Below are positions 22,673-32,946 of a stretch of DNA of 64,000 nt, piece after piece. Below the pieces are notes generated by a model. That model saw only the letters and a program-made list of their open reading frames with translations. It did not search any database and was not told the DNA's origin. The position numbers were made by a program, and so were the translations under genes. Origin of the DNA: Anncaliia algerae PRA339 (taxonomy: Eukaryota > Microsporidia > Tubulinosematidae); assembly GCA_000385875.2 (NCBI GenBank), contig KK365161.1:16651-80650 (forward strand). The letters run 5' to 3'. Position 1 is the stretch's first letter. Each line of letters opens with the position of its first letter.

Positions 22673-23888
22673 GAATTTGAAATTTAAAGAAATATAAGAA
22701 TTTATTATAAAATACATCCTATTTCAATAACCTATTGTTGAATATATAATTATATTACATCCATAATAAAAATAAATATAATATTAATCCTACCCCAGAT
22801 GAACATGAAGAATCACTACTACCACCATAAGAATAAATTCTCACCTTCACCTTCTTCTTCTACATCCCCCAAAACCTTACTTTATTTACGTAAGGCATCT
22901 CTTAACTAAAGCATATCCGAATGTATATGACAAATTAATAAGTTATTTATCACTGATTTTATATATTGTTCACATAAAAATGTTATCTTTTCATGATATT
23001 TGTTCAATTATAAAATGAAACCAGTAAATATTATAAGGGTAAATCACAATGAAATGTTATTAAAAAAGGTATCTGTCTAAACAGACATAATGCAAAAAAA
23101 GGCAACTTTGATAGAATTATTAGATATCTATTCAAATATAAATTTCTTAAAATAAATTTTAATATTCTTGAAAAATAATTCTCAATAATAGAATCCTTTA
23201 GAAATCTGGGAGATTATCAAAATATACAACGGTTGGCTTCACGGCATGAAAATCAAAGGCATAATTTTTATTTTCTAATGCGGAAAAAGTATTTGCGTTT
23301 GTTTATAAAAAATTCTTGAAGACCTAAATGCAGAGGATTTTCTGATAAAAAACTTGATACTTTATTAACTTATTTATAATTAATTTTAATTAAATATATT
23401 TATTCACTATTTATTTTTTTCGCATTTTTACTTTGTTAATTTCGAGGCAATTTTTTAATTTCTAATTAATATCGATTTTCACCTTAATATCCACGCTTTA
23501 ACCCTCTAGCTCATTTAGATATGTCCTAGTTGTATTTTTTGAAAATTTAAATAATAATAATCAATCTTGGATAATAAATCTCCATCGTAAAAATAGTGAT
23601 ATGGGGACCATCTTATTAATTTTAATTGAGAAATTTCTAAAGAGCAATGTAATTCAGACATAAACTTTCAAGTTTATTAAAAAATCTTCCAAATCAAGAA
23701 ACTTTTGAATTTAATTTTAATTATTACTATTGACTTATAATGCTGCAAATATTTTAAATTGTCCCCACAAAGATAAGATGTAAATTTTCTTTTAACTTTA
23801 TTTATTCTCAATATATTTTCTTTAAATTTATAAATATTATATGTAAAAAGTAAAAGAATAAATTGTAAATACTTTAAAAACATTTGCT
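22673..23888. other. Intergenic with short pyrimidine-rich tract
   Basis: AT-rich spacer between the two HAD genes. At about 22820-22875 there is a C/T-rich tract of CTT and CAC repeats, which stands out in this genome; on the minus strand it would read as a short acidic run (GDVEEEGEGE) that ends quickly. It may be the trace of a lost gene. Nothing else is recognised; a 68-codon minus frame at 23677-23883 is low-complexity. Confidence 0.4.
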
Positions 23889-24599
23889 TTAGTTTATTCT
23901 TTTTAATATATCTTTATAGCTTTCATTCTCATTTACGTGATAACCATTCCAACCCAAAGCTATACTCGCTGAAATATTCTCTATTTTGTCATCAAAAAAA
24001 TGAATCTTGGCTTTGTTGGTAACACCAAGAAAATTCTCAACTAACCTATAAGCATCCTCTTCTGGTTTAATTATAAGTGCTCTAAATTCTAAATCACAAT
24101 GGAAAACATAATCAATGTAACTTATCAGCCCCAATCTTCTTAAAATATTCTCCGAATGACGAACTCCCGCATTTGTGAAACAAATTTTTAATCCATCAAG
24201 ATTTTTCAAAATTTCAATTCCTTCAGAGTCTAAAGTTAAGATGGAATACTTTTCAGGATCGTAACTAGTAAATGTATTATATAATTCATCACTAATATCG
24301 TGATTTATAAGCAATCCTTTAAGTATTTTACCATATTTTGTTGAATATTCATTAATTACTTTTTCTGCTTCCTCATGATTATGACCAATAGACACAAGAT
24401 ATTCTAAATATAAAGTTTTTCTACTGGATACTTTTGGAAAATCCATGGGTGGGTATAATGTTTTGTCAATATCAAATATGTAAATATTAGAATTTTCTGG
24501 GAGAACGGCTTTCTCAATATTTTTTATTATCTCGTGGTTCAATGGAATGAATTTATAGTAATGTTTGCCAATTTGTTTTACCTCATCATTATTGTACAT
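23889..24599 (-). CDS. HAD-type pyrimidine/purine 5'-nucleotidase-like hydrolase B
   Basis: The 236-residue protein is the complete paralogue of hydrolase A. Motif I FDIDKTLYP carries D43 and D45, motif II is FTNAG, motif III is the Lys in IIKPEEDAYRLV, and motif IV is FFDDKIENISAS. The fold is HAD subfamily IA with a helical cap, like Sdt1/Phm8 nucleotidases, which would recycle nucleotides imported from the host. The Thr after the second catalytic Asp is kept (DxDxT, with Lys between). A CCC signal lies at 24611-24613 on the template side, 11 bases before the ATG. The two copies lie head to tail with 2.3 kb between them, consistent with local duplication. Confidence 0.86.
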   Translation of the reverse strand: MYNNDEVKQIGKHYYKFIPLNHEIIKNIEKAVLPENSNIYIFDIDKTLYPPMDFPKVSSRKTLYLEYLVSIGHNHEEAEKVINEYSTKYGKILKGLLINHDISDELYNTFTSYDPEKYSILTLDSEGIEILKNLDGLKICFTNAGVRHSENILRRLGLISYIDYVFHCDLEFRALIIKPEEDAYRLVENFLGVTNKAKIHFFDDKIENISASIALGWNGYHVNENESYKDILKRIN

Positions 24600-26725
24600 A
24601 ATATGTCAAAGGGTTTATATTTTTTTGTTAATTATTTGATTTCAAAATGACGTTTAATCAACGTTTACGGTATATAATAGCAAATAAATTTTAATATTTT
24701 CTACTAATTAAATTTGATGTGCTTTAGTTTAATTTGTCTAATTTAAAGTAAAAATTTTTAATTAGTCTGCAATTATAATTTATTTAAGTAACTTTAATAA
24801 ATCGAAAAATGTTTAAATTAGCATTAATGTATTTAATGTTGTCTTATCAAATATGAGTTTTTCCATACACTCTTGAAATTAAGGATTCCCAAGATATTAA
24901 CAATAATTTAGATGAAGGAATAATATTTTTGATGTAATGATAATTTACAATGTATTTTTAAAATTTTAATATTTGTTCGTTGAACACAAAAATTAAAAAT
25001 AAAATTATTATGTTTTTCTAAAAATCACAAAAATCCATCGATAATGAAAGAGACAATTTAATTTTAAGATTGAATATCGATTAAAGTTCCACGTTACAGA
25101 TATTTTATTCACTGTAAACCCCTCTAATATTGTTATATTAAAGAATCTGTAAAGGTTTTATATGTTTTGAATTCCATTTGGATTGCCTCTTTTCAAAAAT
25201 ATATGTTTCTTAATTAATAATATTTTGTAATGTATAAAAAATATGTATTAGGTTATTTGCTTTATGGTAGAAATCTTAAAAAAAATCAAAAATTATCAAT
25301 AAATTTTGTTGCTCCTAGTTTAACGTATTTGAATCTATTAAACAACATTTTAAATATATAAAAAATTTATATTAACCTTTCTTTTGAAATTAGAAATATA
25401 TTTTCTTTAAAAAAACACTACATTAAGCAGAATTTAGATTTGTAATTATTATTTTTTGACATTTATTAAATTTTTGTTTAGCTGCCGATAAAAAATTTTA
25501 TTAAAGATATTATACTTATTGAATTTTAATGTAGAGTATAGAGCTTTTTTATGTTATAATAATACTCAAGCACCTATTTTTAGGTTTTAATTATTTTGAA
25601 ACATTATAATAAGAATATATTTATAATATATTTTTTATAATCACTTATACACTGTATGAAGGCAAATAAAATTTCAAAAAATCAAATTCTACAATTAAAC
25701 TATTTTGTATTTAAAATAAATACTAAAGAAAGGATTTATTTGATCTACTTAAAAATATTAATATAATTTTAACCAAAAAATTGTTGTTTCAAAAGTCAAA
25801 AAATAGGGTAATTGGGGGTTATTATGCATTTTATGATATTTCCGTAACTCCGACATTAAAGATAACTATTGAATAACATTTATTTATTAATAACTCTTTT
25901 AGCCAGCTTCCTCTTGCTTGTATGGTTATACTTGTAGGTGTATCCATTCCTTATTTGTAAATTTTTAATTTATATAAAATTTTCTTGAAAAATTCAATTA
26001 AATTGATTCAAAGAACATAAGAATTAAAAGACTAAATTAAATTTCTAAAATGTAGAAGCTTTGCAATATTAAGTAGCCCTATATAGTGATAAATTGTCAA
26101 ATTATTTAGATACTTATATAAGGTAATCTTTTTAAGACAATAAGCTAATATTTATGATATTTTTTACTCTTAATGCATTTAATGAAATATTGTTCAAACT
26201 ATCTAATATTTTCAACTAGCAGCTTCATTTAAATCAGTCATAAGAATCAAAAATTTTATCTAAATTGGTTTGTAATAAGAAGGCACAAATTAAAATGTTA
26301 TTATAAATGCTAATTTCGTGGTTATCTAGGCATAATAGCTAAGATATAAGTAGAGCTATGAAACAAGTCTAAATCTGTTAGCCATGGAATAGTAAAGTAT
26401 ATTAAAGAATAAGGAGTTTAATATAAACTATTAATTTATTAAAAGCCCATGTGTGATATGAAAGAAAATAAAGGTATAGAGTAAAAATATAATTTCAATC
26501 TTCAAATATTATTAAATAATTAATTAATAAAAATAATATTTTTTATAAAACATTAAAAATTATATTTTTTATTTTCAATAAATATTACATAAAATGCAAT
26601 AAAATTATAAAAGTTTTCTGTTAGAAATTGGAAAAAATAATTTGTTATGCAAAGTTTCAGAGAAAGTATCACAAAACAAACACAGGCTGTAACAAGTATA
26701 TTTCTTTACAATCAATAAATAAACA
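24600..26725. other. Divergent intergenic region, nothing recognised
   Basis: 2.1 kb of AT-rich DNA between two divergently oriented genes, so both promoters should be here. I found no reading frame, RNA gene or transposon motif. Confidence 0.45.
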
Positions 26726-27001
26726 ATGATAATTCCTCCAGATTGCAATACAAAGGAAAGAGAAGAACATGATATTAGCTGTTTAAGAGTGCTATACCTT
26801 TTGTGTGAAGACATAAGCATAGATCATGATGAGCATGTGCAACAAGCATTTTTACTACTTAGAAAGCTCATTGGTCAAAGTTCATTCCAACAAGAATTTA
26901 AAATATTGCAAGAATTCATAGAAAAACAAAAAAGAAAAAAAGAATTTAAAAATAAAAAAGAAATTTTATTATTTGAAAATTATATTTTTGATTTGGAATA
27001 A
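26726..27001 (+). CDS. Small hypothetical protein upstream of FEN1
   Basis: The 91-residue frame has ordinary residue use and predicted helices (ISCLRVLYLLCEDI, VQQAFLLLRKLIG, FQQEFKILQEFIEKQ), ending in a highly basic stretch KKEFKNKKE. Its stop lies only 12 bases before the FEN1 start, a spacing seen between real neighbouring genes in compact microsporidian clusters. I do not recognise it. The composition and helices could suit a small nuclear subunit, but nothing specific supports that. Confidence 0.6.
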   Translation: MIIPPDCNTKEREEHDISCLRVLYLLCEDISIDHDEHVQQAFLLLRKLIGQSSFQQEFKILQEFIEKQKRKKEFKNKKEILLFENYIFDLE

Positions 27002-27013
27002 TTTTAGCCTGAA

Positions 27014-28054
27014 ATGGGAATCAGTAATCTTGGAAAACTTATTAAATTACAAACTAAAAGATGCTGCAGAGAAAGAAGTTTGGAGTATTATAGGAACAAA
27101 AGAGTAGCCATTGATGCGAGTATGTGCATGTATCAGTTTCTAATTGCGATTCGCACAGATGGCATGGCCTTAGGCACAGAAGACACTACAACCAGCCATA
27201 TTATTGGTATGTTTTATAGAACTATCGGAATAGTAGAAAGTGGATTAAAGGTGTTGTTTGTGTTTGATGGAAAACCTCCCCAAGAAAAGTTGAATGAACT
27301 TTTAAAAAGAAAAGAGAAAAGGGAGAAGGCTAATATAAAATTGGATGAAGCAAAGGAAATAGGAAAAAAAGAGGATGTAGAAATGTACGAGAAAAGAAAA
27401 ATTAAGGTAACAAGTGAGCATGTAAATGATTGCAAAAAAATACTAGACCTTTTAAAAGTTCCTTATATTACAGCACCAAGTGAAGCAGAAGCATATTGTG
27501 CCTACTTAAATAAAATAGGAAAAGTAGATGCAGTTGCATCTGAAGACATGGATGCTTTAACCTTTGGTGCTCCACTACTTCTAAGAAATTTAACTGCGTC
27601 AAAAAGTAAAAAGCTTCCAATTCGTGAATATAATCTTTCTGAAATGTTAAGAGAACTAGAATTGAATCAGGATGAGTTTATTGATCTTTGTATTCTTCTG
27701 GGATGTGATTTTTCTTCTACAATTAAAGGTGTTGGTCCCAAGACTGCATTCAATCTCATAAAGAAATATCGTAGCATTGAGGCTATTCTTGAAAATGAGG
27801 ATTTGAAGCTGCCAGATGACTTTTCTTACAAAAAAGCACGTCTTATTTTTAAAGAATTAGGAGATAATGAAAATGATGTTGAGATTGAAGGAATTAAATG
27901 GAATGAAGTAAATCCAGACGAAATAAAAGAATTCTTAGTTAATCAACATAATTTTAATGAAGACAGGGTTACAAAGGCAGTAGAAAGATATTTACAGTGT
28001 AAAAATAAAGGAATACAATGTACACTTGATTCCTTCTTTCTTAAGAAAAAGTAA
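27014..28054 (+). CDS. FEN1: Flap endonuclease 1
   Basis: The 346-residue protein is a near full-length FEN1/Rad27, which trims 5' flaps of Okazaki fragments and in base-excision repair. All the metal-binding acids are present: D34 in AIDAS, D85 in FVFDGK, E157 and E159 in PSEAEAYCAY, D178 and D180 in ASEDMDAL, D232 in LLGCDF. The helix-hairpin-helix follows (KGVGPKTAFNLIK, about 238-250). The C-terminus carries a PCNA-binding PIP box, QCTLDSFF (335-342). The N-terminal MGISNLGKLI starts with Met-Gly as in the family, which fixes the start. The usual basic tail after the PIP box is shortened to LKKK. Confidence 0.97.
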   Translation: MGISNLGKLIKLQTKRCCRERSLEYYRNKRVAIDASMCMYQFLIAIRTDGMALGTEDTTTSHIIGMFYRTIGIVESGLKVLFVFDGKPPQEKLNELLKRKEKREKANIKLDEAKEIGKKEDVEMYEKRKIKVTSEHVNDCKKILDLLKVPYITAPSEAEAYCAYLNKIGKVDAVASEDMDALTFGAPLLLRNLTASKSKKLPIREYNLSEMLRELELNQDEFIDLCILLGCDFSSTIKGVGPKTAFNLIKKYRSIEAILENEDLKLPDDFSYKKARLIFKELGDNENDVEIEGIKWNEVNPDEIKEFLVNQHNFNEDRVTKAVERYLQCKNKGIQCTLDSFFLKKK

Positions 28055-28177
28055 AGCATATGAATCTATCTGAGATACTAGAAACTATTTAAAATTAAAT
28101 TTAATATAAATAATCATTTTTTTAATTTCAATTATTTAAATATTTATTTTCTAGGAATTTTTTCATAATAAATATTT

Positions 28178-28311
28178 AATAATTATTTTTTTATTTTAAT
28201 TCTTTATTAAATATTTACAATAAAATATTTTATATTAAGTATAAGAAATTAATGACAAAAATATTTTATTTTAAATATTTATTAAAGAATTAGAATATAA
28301 AAATAATTATT
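28178..28311. terminator. Large AT-rich inverted repeat between convergent genes
   Basis: Two arms of about 54 bases (28178-28231 and 28257-28311) are near-perfect reverse complements, sharing AATAATTATTTTT, TAATTCTTTA, AAATATTTA and AATAAAATATTTT. The loop is about 25 bases. It fills most of the 269-base gap between the FEN1 stop and the stop of the convergent coiled-coil gene. It could form a long hairpin in either transcript and act as a two-way 3' end signal; it may equally be a small inverted-repeat element. Confidence 0.55.
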
Positions 28312-28323
28312 AAACCAACACAA

Positions 28324-29208
28324 CTATAAAGGAACATATTCTTCTTTAAAAAATACCTTAAGATGCTCTTCTTCTAAGAAATGTAAATTAGAATGATCTA
28401 TAAATTGATTTATTTTATTCTGTGCCATTGTTCTAAGCAAGAAATTGGAGTAAAAATCTCTTCTTTTTACTATTTTAGTAAAAATATCAATGGTCATTAT
28501 AAAATTAAGTAAATAGCTTCTATATTCAATAACCCTTGTATAAAAAATAACTACAGAGACATTTTCTATGTTGCTATTAATAAAATCTTTCAAAGAATCA
28601 CAAAGTGATTTATCAAGAAAGAATCTCTGCATCCAATCAATAGGAAAGTGTTTTAATACTTTAAATATATTTTTGGAATCTGGAAAATCTTGAAAAGAGT
28701 AACCGTAAATCAAATTAGAAAAAAAATGTTCAAATAATTCTTTTTTAATGCATAAAATTACAAAGAATTTTGTAAAAATATTGTAGTTCTTTTTTAATCT
28801 ATTCAATTCTTTTTTAACTAATTCTGTATTCAATGCTTGTTTGAATTCAAAGAAATATAAATCATGTATTTTCTTAAGTCTTTCATAGTCAAAGGGATAC
28901 AAATCAAATGAACCATCAACAAAAGGTGATTCAAGTGTTAACTTGGCATCTTTATCTTTAAAAAATGTTTTTAACTGATTTTCTATCAATCTATTTTCTG
29001 TTTTAAGATATTTAACCTGTTCTTTAGCCTCTTCTAGCTTTGAAAGATTCCCTAAGACGGAATTACTTTTCTGACACTTATAGTTGTAATTTTCCTTCTC
29101 AATAGATGCAATATTTGCCCTAAGAATGGATACTTGTCCTAATAATTTTGTATTTTCTTTCTTTACTTTGGAAAGCTCCTCCTTTAGTTTAGAAATTTCC
29201 TCCTCCAT
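28324..29208 (-). CDS. Coiled-coil protein, possible ATRIP/Lcd1 relative
   Basis: The 294-residue protein begins with a coiled coil (about residues 1-85: EISKLKEELSKVKKENTKLL and so on) followed by a helical domain of about 200 residues. The segment LLGQVSILRANIASIEKEN at about 23-40 resembles the QGEIxxLRDxLxxxExE core of the ATRIP/Ddc2/Lcd1 coiled coil, the partner of the checkpoint kinase ATR/Mec1. The helical remainder could be the reduced ATR-binding solenoid. This identity is an inference from one short motif plus domain order. If wrong, it is simply a coiled-coil protein. It is convergent with FEN1 and lies 66 bases downstream of TOA1 on the same strand. Confidence 0.75.
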   Translation of the reverse strand: MEEEISKLKEELSKVKKENTKLLGQVSILRANIASIEKENYNYKCQKSNSVLGNLSKLEEAKEQVKYLKTENRLIENQLKTFFKDKDAKLTLESPFVDGSFDLYPFDYERLKKIHDLYFFEFKQALNTELVKKELNRLKKNYNIFTKFFVILCIKKELFEHFFSNLIYGYSFQDFPDSKNIFKVLKHFPIDWMQRFFLDKSLCDSLKDFINSNIENVSVVIFYTRVIEYRSYLLNFIMTIDIFTKIVKRRDFYSNFLLRTMAQNKINQFIDHSNLHFLEEEHLKVFFKEEYVPL

Positions 29209-29274
29209 TTCAAATAATAAAATTTTATTAAAATTTTATTGAAAAATTTAAAAAATATTATTTATTAACATAAA

Positions 29275-29697
29275 TTACCATAATAAATCACCTTGTGCTG
29301 TGCTAAAAGCAAAGTCCATGGGTCCAATATTAACAAATCCATCTTTAAACTGGCATTTCCATTTATTTTTACTTTTATTCACTTTAACATAAAGGCACAT
29401 AAATAAATTATCACAGTTCTCCTCAACTGTCTCCGAACTCCTAATATCATCCATATAAACATCATTATCCAACATCATCATGTTGTTGTAATTAGGCTCA
29501 AAATCTAAATGTGATATTGGTCTGTTCATATCAGGCATATTTGATAAATCAGTATATTCAGCCAATTTTTCATACCAACCGGTCTTAAGTTCCTTTAATG
29601 CTACTGAATCTATATTTGTAAGAATAGATTCATCCTCTACTGTCCTGCATACTTCTTCTATAATAAATCTATAGACTCTGTTAATTTCAAAATTCAT
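29275..29697 (-). CDS. TOA1: Transcription initiation factor IIA large subunit
   Basis: The 140-residue protein carries both ends of TFIIA alpha/beta and almost nothing between. The N-terminus (VYRFIIEEVCRTV, then LKELKTGWYEKL) is the four-helix-bundle part; the C-terminus (NLFMCLYVKVNKSKNKWKC, FKDGFVNIGPMDFAFSTAQGDLLW) is the beta-barrel strand set that binds TBP, including the hallmark SKNKWK and the terminal GD-x2-W. TFIIA steadies TBP on promoters. Human and yeast versions have long linkers (286-376 residues in all), so this is a minimal form. A run of four C lies 7 bases before the ATG (29704-29707 on the template), supporting the start. Confidence 0.92.
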   Translation of the reverse strand: MNFEINRVYRFIIEEVCRTVEDESILTNIDSVALKELKTGWYEKLAEYTDLSNMPDMNRPISHLDFEPNYNNMMMLDNDVYMDDIRSSETVEENCDNLFMCLYVKVNKSKNKWKCQFKDGFVNIGPMDFAFSTAQGDLLW

Positions 29698-32224
29698 AAA
29701 AAAGGGGTTATTTTTATATTATTTTTACTATTTATATAAAAAAATAAATATTTTTTAATTATTTTTTTACCAAATCAGTCAGATTTATCATTAATCGCCC
29801 AAAAATAAATTTTAAATTGCTATGCTAGGTTGATTTATTTTTATTAAATAATTAATAAAAATAAAATACTTACCCTTTTGCCCAGGTTCTAATCTCTCTG
29901 AAGCCCATTTTTGCCTTCCTTCTAAAATAATGATCACTCCCCATGCTTCCAAAGTGATCGTCACTTAAGCACCTGCTTGATGAAGTAAAGAAATGAAATT
30001 GAATATATCTATGCAATACTGGCACTTGCTGAGCCAGAAATTATTGTCAAATGCAACGTCCCGAGAAAGAATTAAATTGTAAGCACATTTTTTATCCACA
30101 CAATCGATCGCCAGGATACATATATTAAGTTTAAAAAGCATTTTTACAGAATTACAACTTTCTAATGTATGATGGATTTTATTTTTTTATTTTTTTGTAT
30201 AAAGCATTATTTCCTCTTTAAAAACAATTACCAATAATTTTGAAAAAAGAACTATGCGTTTGTTATTGAAAACAAGCAACATAATTATGAAACTATCACT
30301 TAGAACGATACATGAATTTATTGATGTAATTATATTTCAGATGTATATATTAAATTAGGAAAGAATAAGCATAACAGATGCTGCTTAATTGATGTATATG
30401 GTTATTTGTAAATGTCAAAAAATGAAATGAGGATGATTTTATGCAGAAGTTGTTTATAAATGAGATTCAAAAACTCTAATAAGATTAATATTGAACAATT
30501 TTATACCGTTTAATAATTGTTAAACGCGGTTAGAAAAATTGGAATAAAATTAAAAAGAACGATAGTTTTCTTCATACGACAATAAACCCTTCAATAAAAT
30601 TTAAAATATCCTTAGGAATTATAGAAATATCTTTAAAGGCAGTTTATTTAGCTTATAAGCAACAAATCACTGGGAATGAAAGTTTTGCAAAGCGTTTATT
30701 TAAAGGTTTATAAGTTTAAAGTCGTGTAAAATATTAAAAGTGTAATTTATGTAATAATTTTATGAATAACTCATAAATATTTAAGGAGTTAATGTTTATA
30801 TTCTATTTGTATTTCTTTTTTGACTGATTTGAATTTGTTTTTTATGCATAGTAAAAAATTGCTTTAGAAATTTTAGAAATAAGCATAAACTAATGTTTAC
30901 CCATGAATAGATTCACAACTGATCTTTTTAAAATATAAACATAAACTTACAGTGATGCAAAAATACAATTGAGAAAAAAGGTAATCTTCTTAAAGGTTCT
31001 ATTACAAAAAAATACAAAACTATGGAAACAAAATCATTTTATATGCTTAGGTTTGTGGTGTTGAGAATGGAATGATAAAACAAAGACTTGGAAAGTTTAT
31101 AAGTCGGTTATTCTGAATATATTCTTGCCCTTTATTGTTATTTAAATTTCTTTTATATTAAATTCTTTTTATGACTGTTTTTTAGTTTTATGTCAATTTA
31201 TCCTAATATTATTAAATTAAACCTGATTTTCATTCAATAAAGAATGGAATATAAATTCATTATTTATCCCCTGAATTTTTCATAACCAAGGAAGCTATTT
31301 TAAATTTTTTTCATTCTCAAAATATGTAAGTTTATCAAAATCATACTTATTTTTACACTAGCATAAAATTTCTATAGAAAAATTAAATGTTTGATTTACA
31401 TATGCCAACGGTTTAACAGAAATTTCTGACAATAAATTTAATATTTTAGAAATAATTGGGATTAATTTTAATGCTTAAATATTATGGCCCCTTCATTGTT
31501 AAAATAGAAACTTAATTTGTTGTTTTACTAAATGGGAAATTAATCAGATTATGTTTTATGCTATCATGCATATAAATGTTTCAGAATACTATATGGAATC
31601 ATTTTTCCAATGCTAATTACCATATTGAATTTATAAAAATAGTTTTTCGCAATATTGTTACAAATCAGAGCAAAATATTTTTTACCATAACAACAAATTC
31701 ATAAATATTTATAATTTCAAAATGTAGTATACAATTCAATATTCAAGTATAATTTCTTAAAGATGTTTCTTTCATCTTAATTAATTAGAATGTTCCTAAT
31801 ACATAAATTGAAATTCAAAACGCTATCTGTCTTAACCTGTTTAGAATAAAGCAAATCATTAAAATAACATCTAAAAATGTATTTTGATTTTGATAAAACA
31901 CGAGAATATTCTCATAAAGACTACCATAAAAGAGTATTCTCCTATCATACTCATTATTTGTAGGATTAAAATCTCGAACCATGTAATTTAGTTCTTTTAA
32001 GGAATCCTTGTGTTGTATTATACATTTGGCTCAAAAATTATGAGTCCAACAATAGTAAAACTTAAGTGATAAAAACCAATATCATATATTTAAAACAAGG
32101 TTTACACTACGCATTCTCATGTGATCAAGACACGCCTATTTATAACATTCTTAAATATTTTTGTAATGAATTAGGGTTAGTTTTAAATGACTATAAAAAG
32201 AATTAATATTTTTTACCCATTCCA
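29698..32224. other. Divergent intergenic region with one G+C-richer island
   Basis: 2.5 kb of mostly AT-rich DNA. From about 29876 to 30125 the base composition becomes clearly richer in G+C and includes the inverted repeat GATCACT/AGTGATC (29932-29938 and 29953-29959). I could not match this island to a tRNA, snRNA, SRP or RNase P core, or to a protein. The rest holds nothing recognisable. Confidence 0.4.
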
Positions 32225-32419
32225 ATGGAAGAATTAAATAAATTTTCAAAAGAAAAACATTTTATTTTTAAAAATAGGTCAATAAGCTTCGGGGAGACGT
32301 CTATGCTTGAGGGTATCTTAAAACCCGTATCCTCCCCGATAAACATTTCAATTTTCTTTAAAAAAAAGCCATTAAAAACATATGTTTATCATATTGTTGC
32401 ATTTTCTAACCTGAATTAA
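32225..32419 (+). CDS. Possible 64-codon small ORF with internal GC-rich hairpin
   Basis: The frame is preceded by TTTTTTACCCATTCCAATGG, a CCC signal 6 bases before the ATG, as in real genes here. It encodes MEELNKFSKEKHFIFKNRS and a tail with MLEGILKPVSSP. Inside lies the strongest GC-rich hairpin of the region (32289-32339). The product matches nothing I know. MLEGILKPVSS could be a very distant form of the segment before the zinc ribbon in ISXO2 transposases, which would make this another truncated transposon 5' end. Low confidence as a functional gene. Confidence 0.3.
   Translation: MEELNKFSKEKHFIFKNRSISFGETSMLEGILKPVSSPINISIFFKKKPLKTYVYHIVAFSNLN
32289..32339 (+). ncRNA. GC-rich nested hairpin
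   Basis: TCGGGGAG (32289-32296) pairs perfectly with CTCCCCGA (32332-32339), and inside it GGGT pairs with ACCC across eight bases. Such a GC-rich stem is conspicuous in this AT-rich region. It may be a structured RNA, a regulatory hairpin, or a relic of an element end. No known RNA family is recognised. Confidence 0.3.
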
Positions 32420-32941
32420 AAGTTTCTTAAAGGATTAATTAGTTTAATTTAAAGCTTATTAAAATTAAAAATTAAAAAGAAATACGCAACAGACCCATGA
32501 AAGAATACAACTGCAATAAAAATCATTTAAAAGAAATTATATTTTTAAAACTCTTCCGCTGCCCGAATGAAAGCACCTATATTATTTGGAGTGAACTAAA
32601 AAATATCTATATAATTTTAAAAAATAGGCATATATATTTAGAGAGTTAAACCTACAATTTTATAAAACAGAAGTATATTTTTTTAAAACCATTTATAATC
32701 AAAAAAAGCATGTTTATTTTTTTGTTTTTGTGACTATTGAAATATTAAGCATCACATTTATGTTAAAAATATCAATTGAAACCAACAAAAATTATAATTT
32801 ATTTAAATTTAAAATTGTTCAAAATACTTAATTTTTTTGATTTCGTTAAACTTTTCAGTTTTAATAAAAATATATTAAAATTTGATTAAATTTTATTATG
32901 CTTAAATGTTAAAATCATTTTTCAAATATTTAATATTTTTA
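32420..32941. other. Intergenic, upstream of the CH-domain gene
   Basis: AT-rich; presumably contains the promoter of the gene at 32947. Nothing else seen. Confidence 0.4.
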
Positions 32942-32944
32942 CCC
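32942..32944 (+). promoter_or_regulatory. CCC start-proximal signal of CH-domain gene
   Basis: TTTTTACCCATATGG places CCC two bases before the ATG at 32947. The same ACCCATATG arrangement occurs before beta-tubulin and SAC1 in this window. Confidence 0.6.
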
Positions 32945-32946
32945 AT

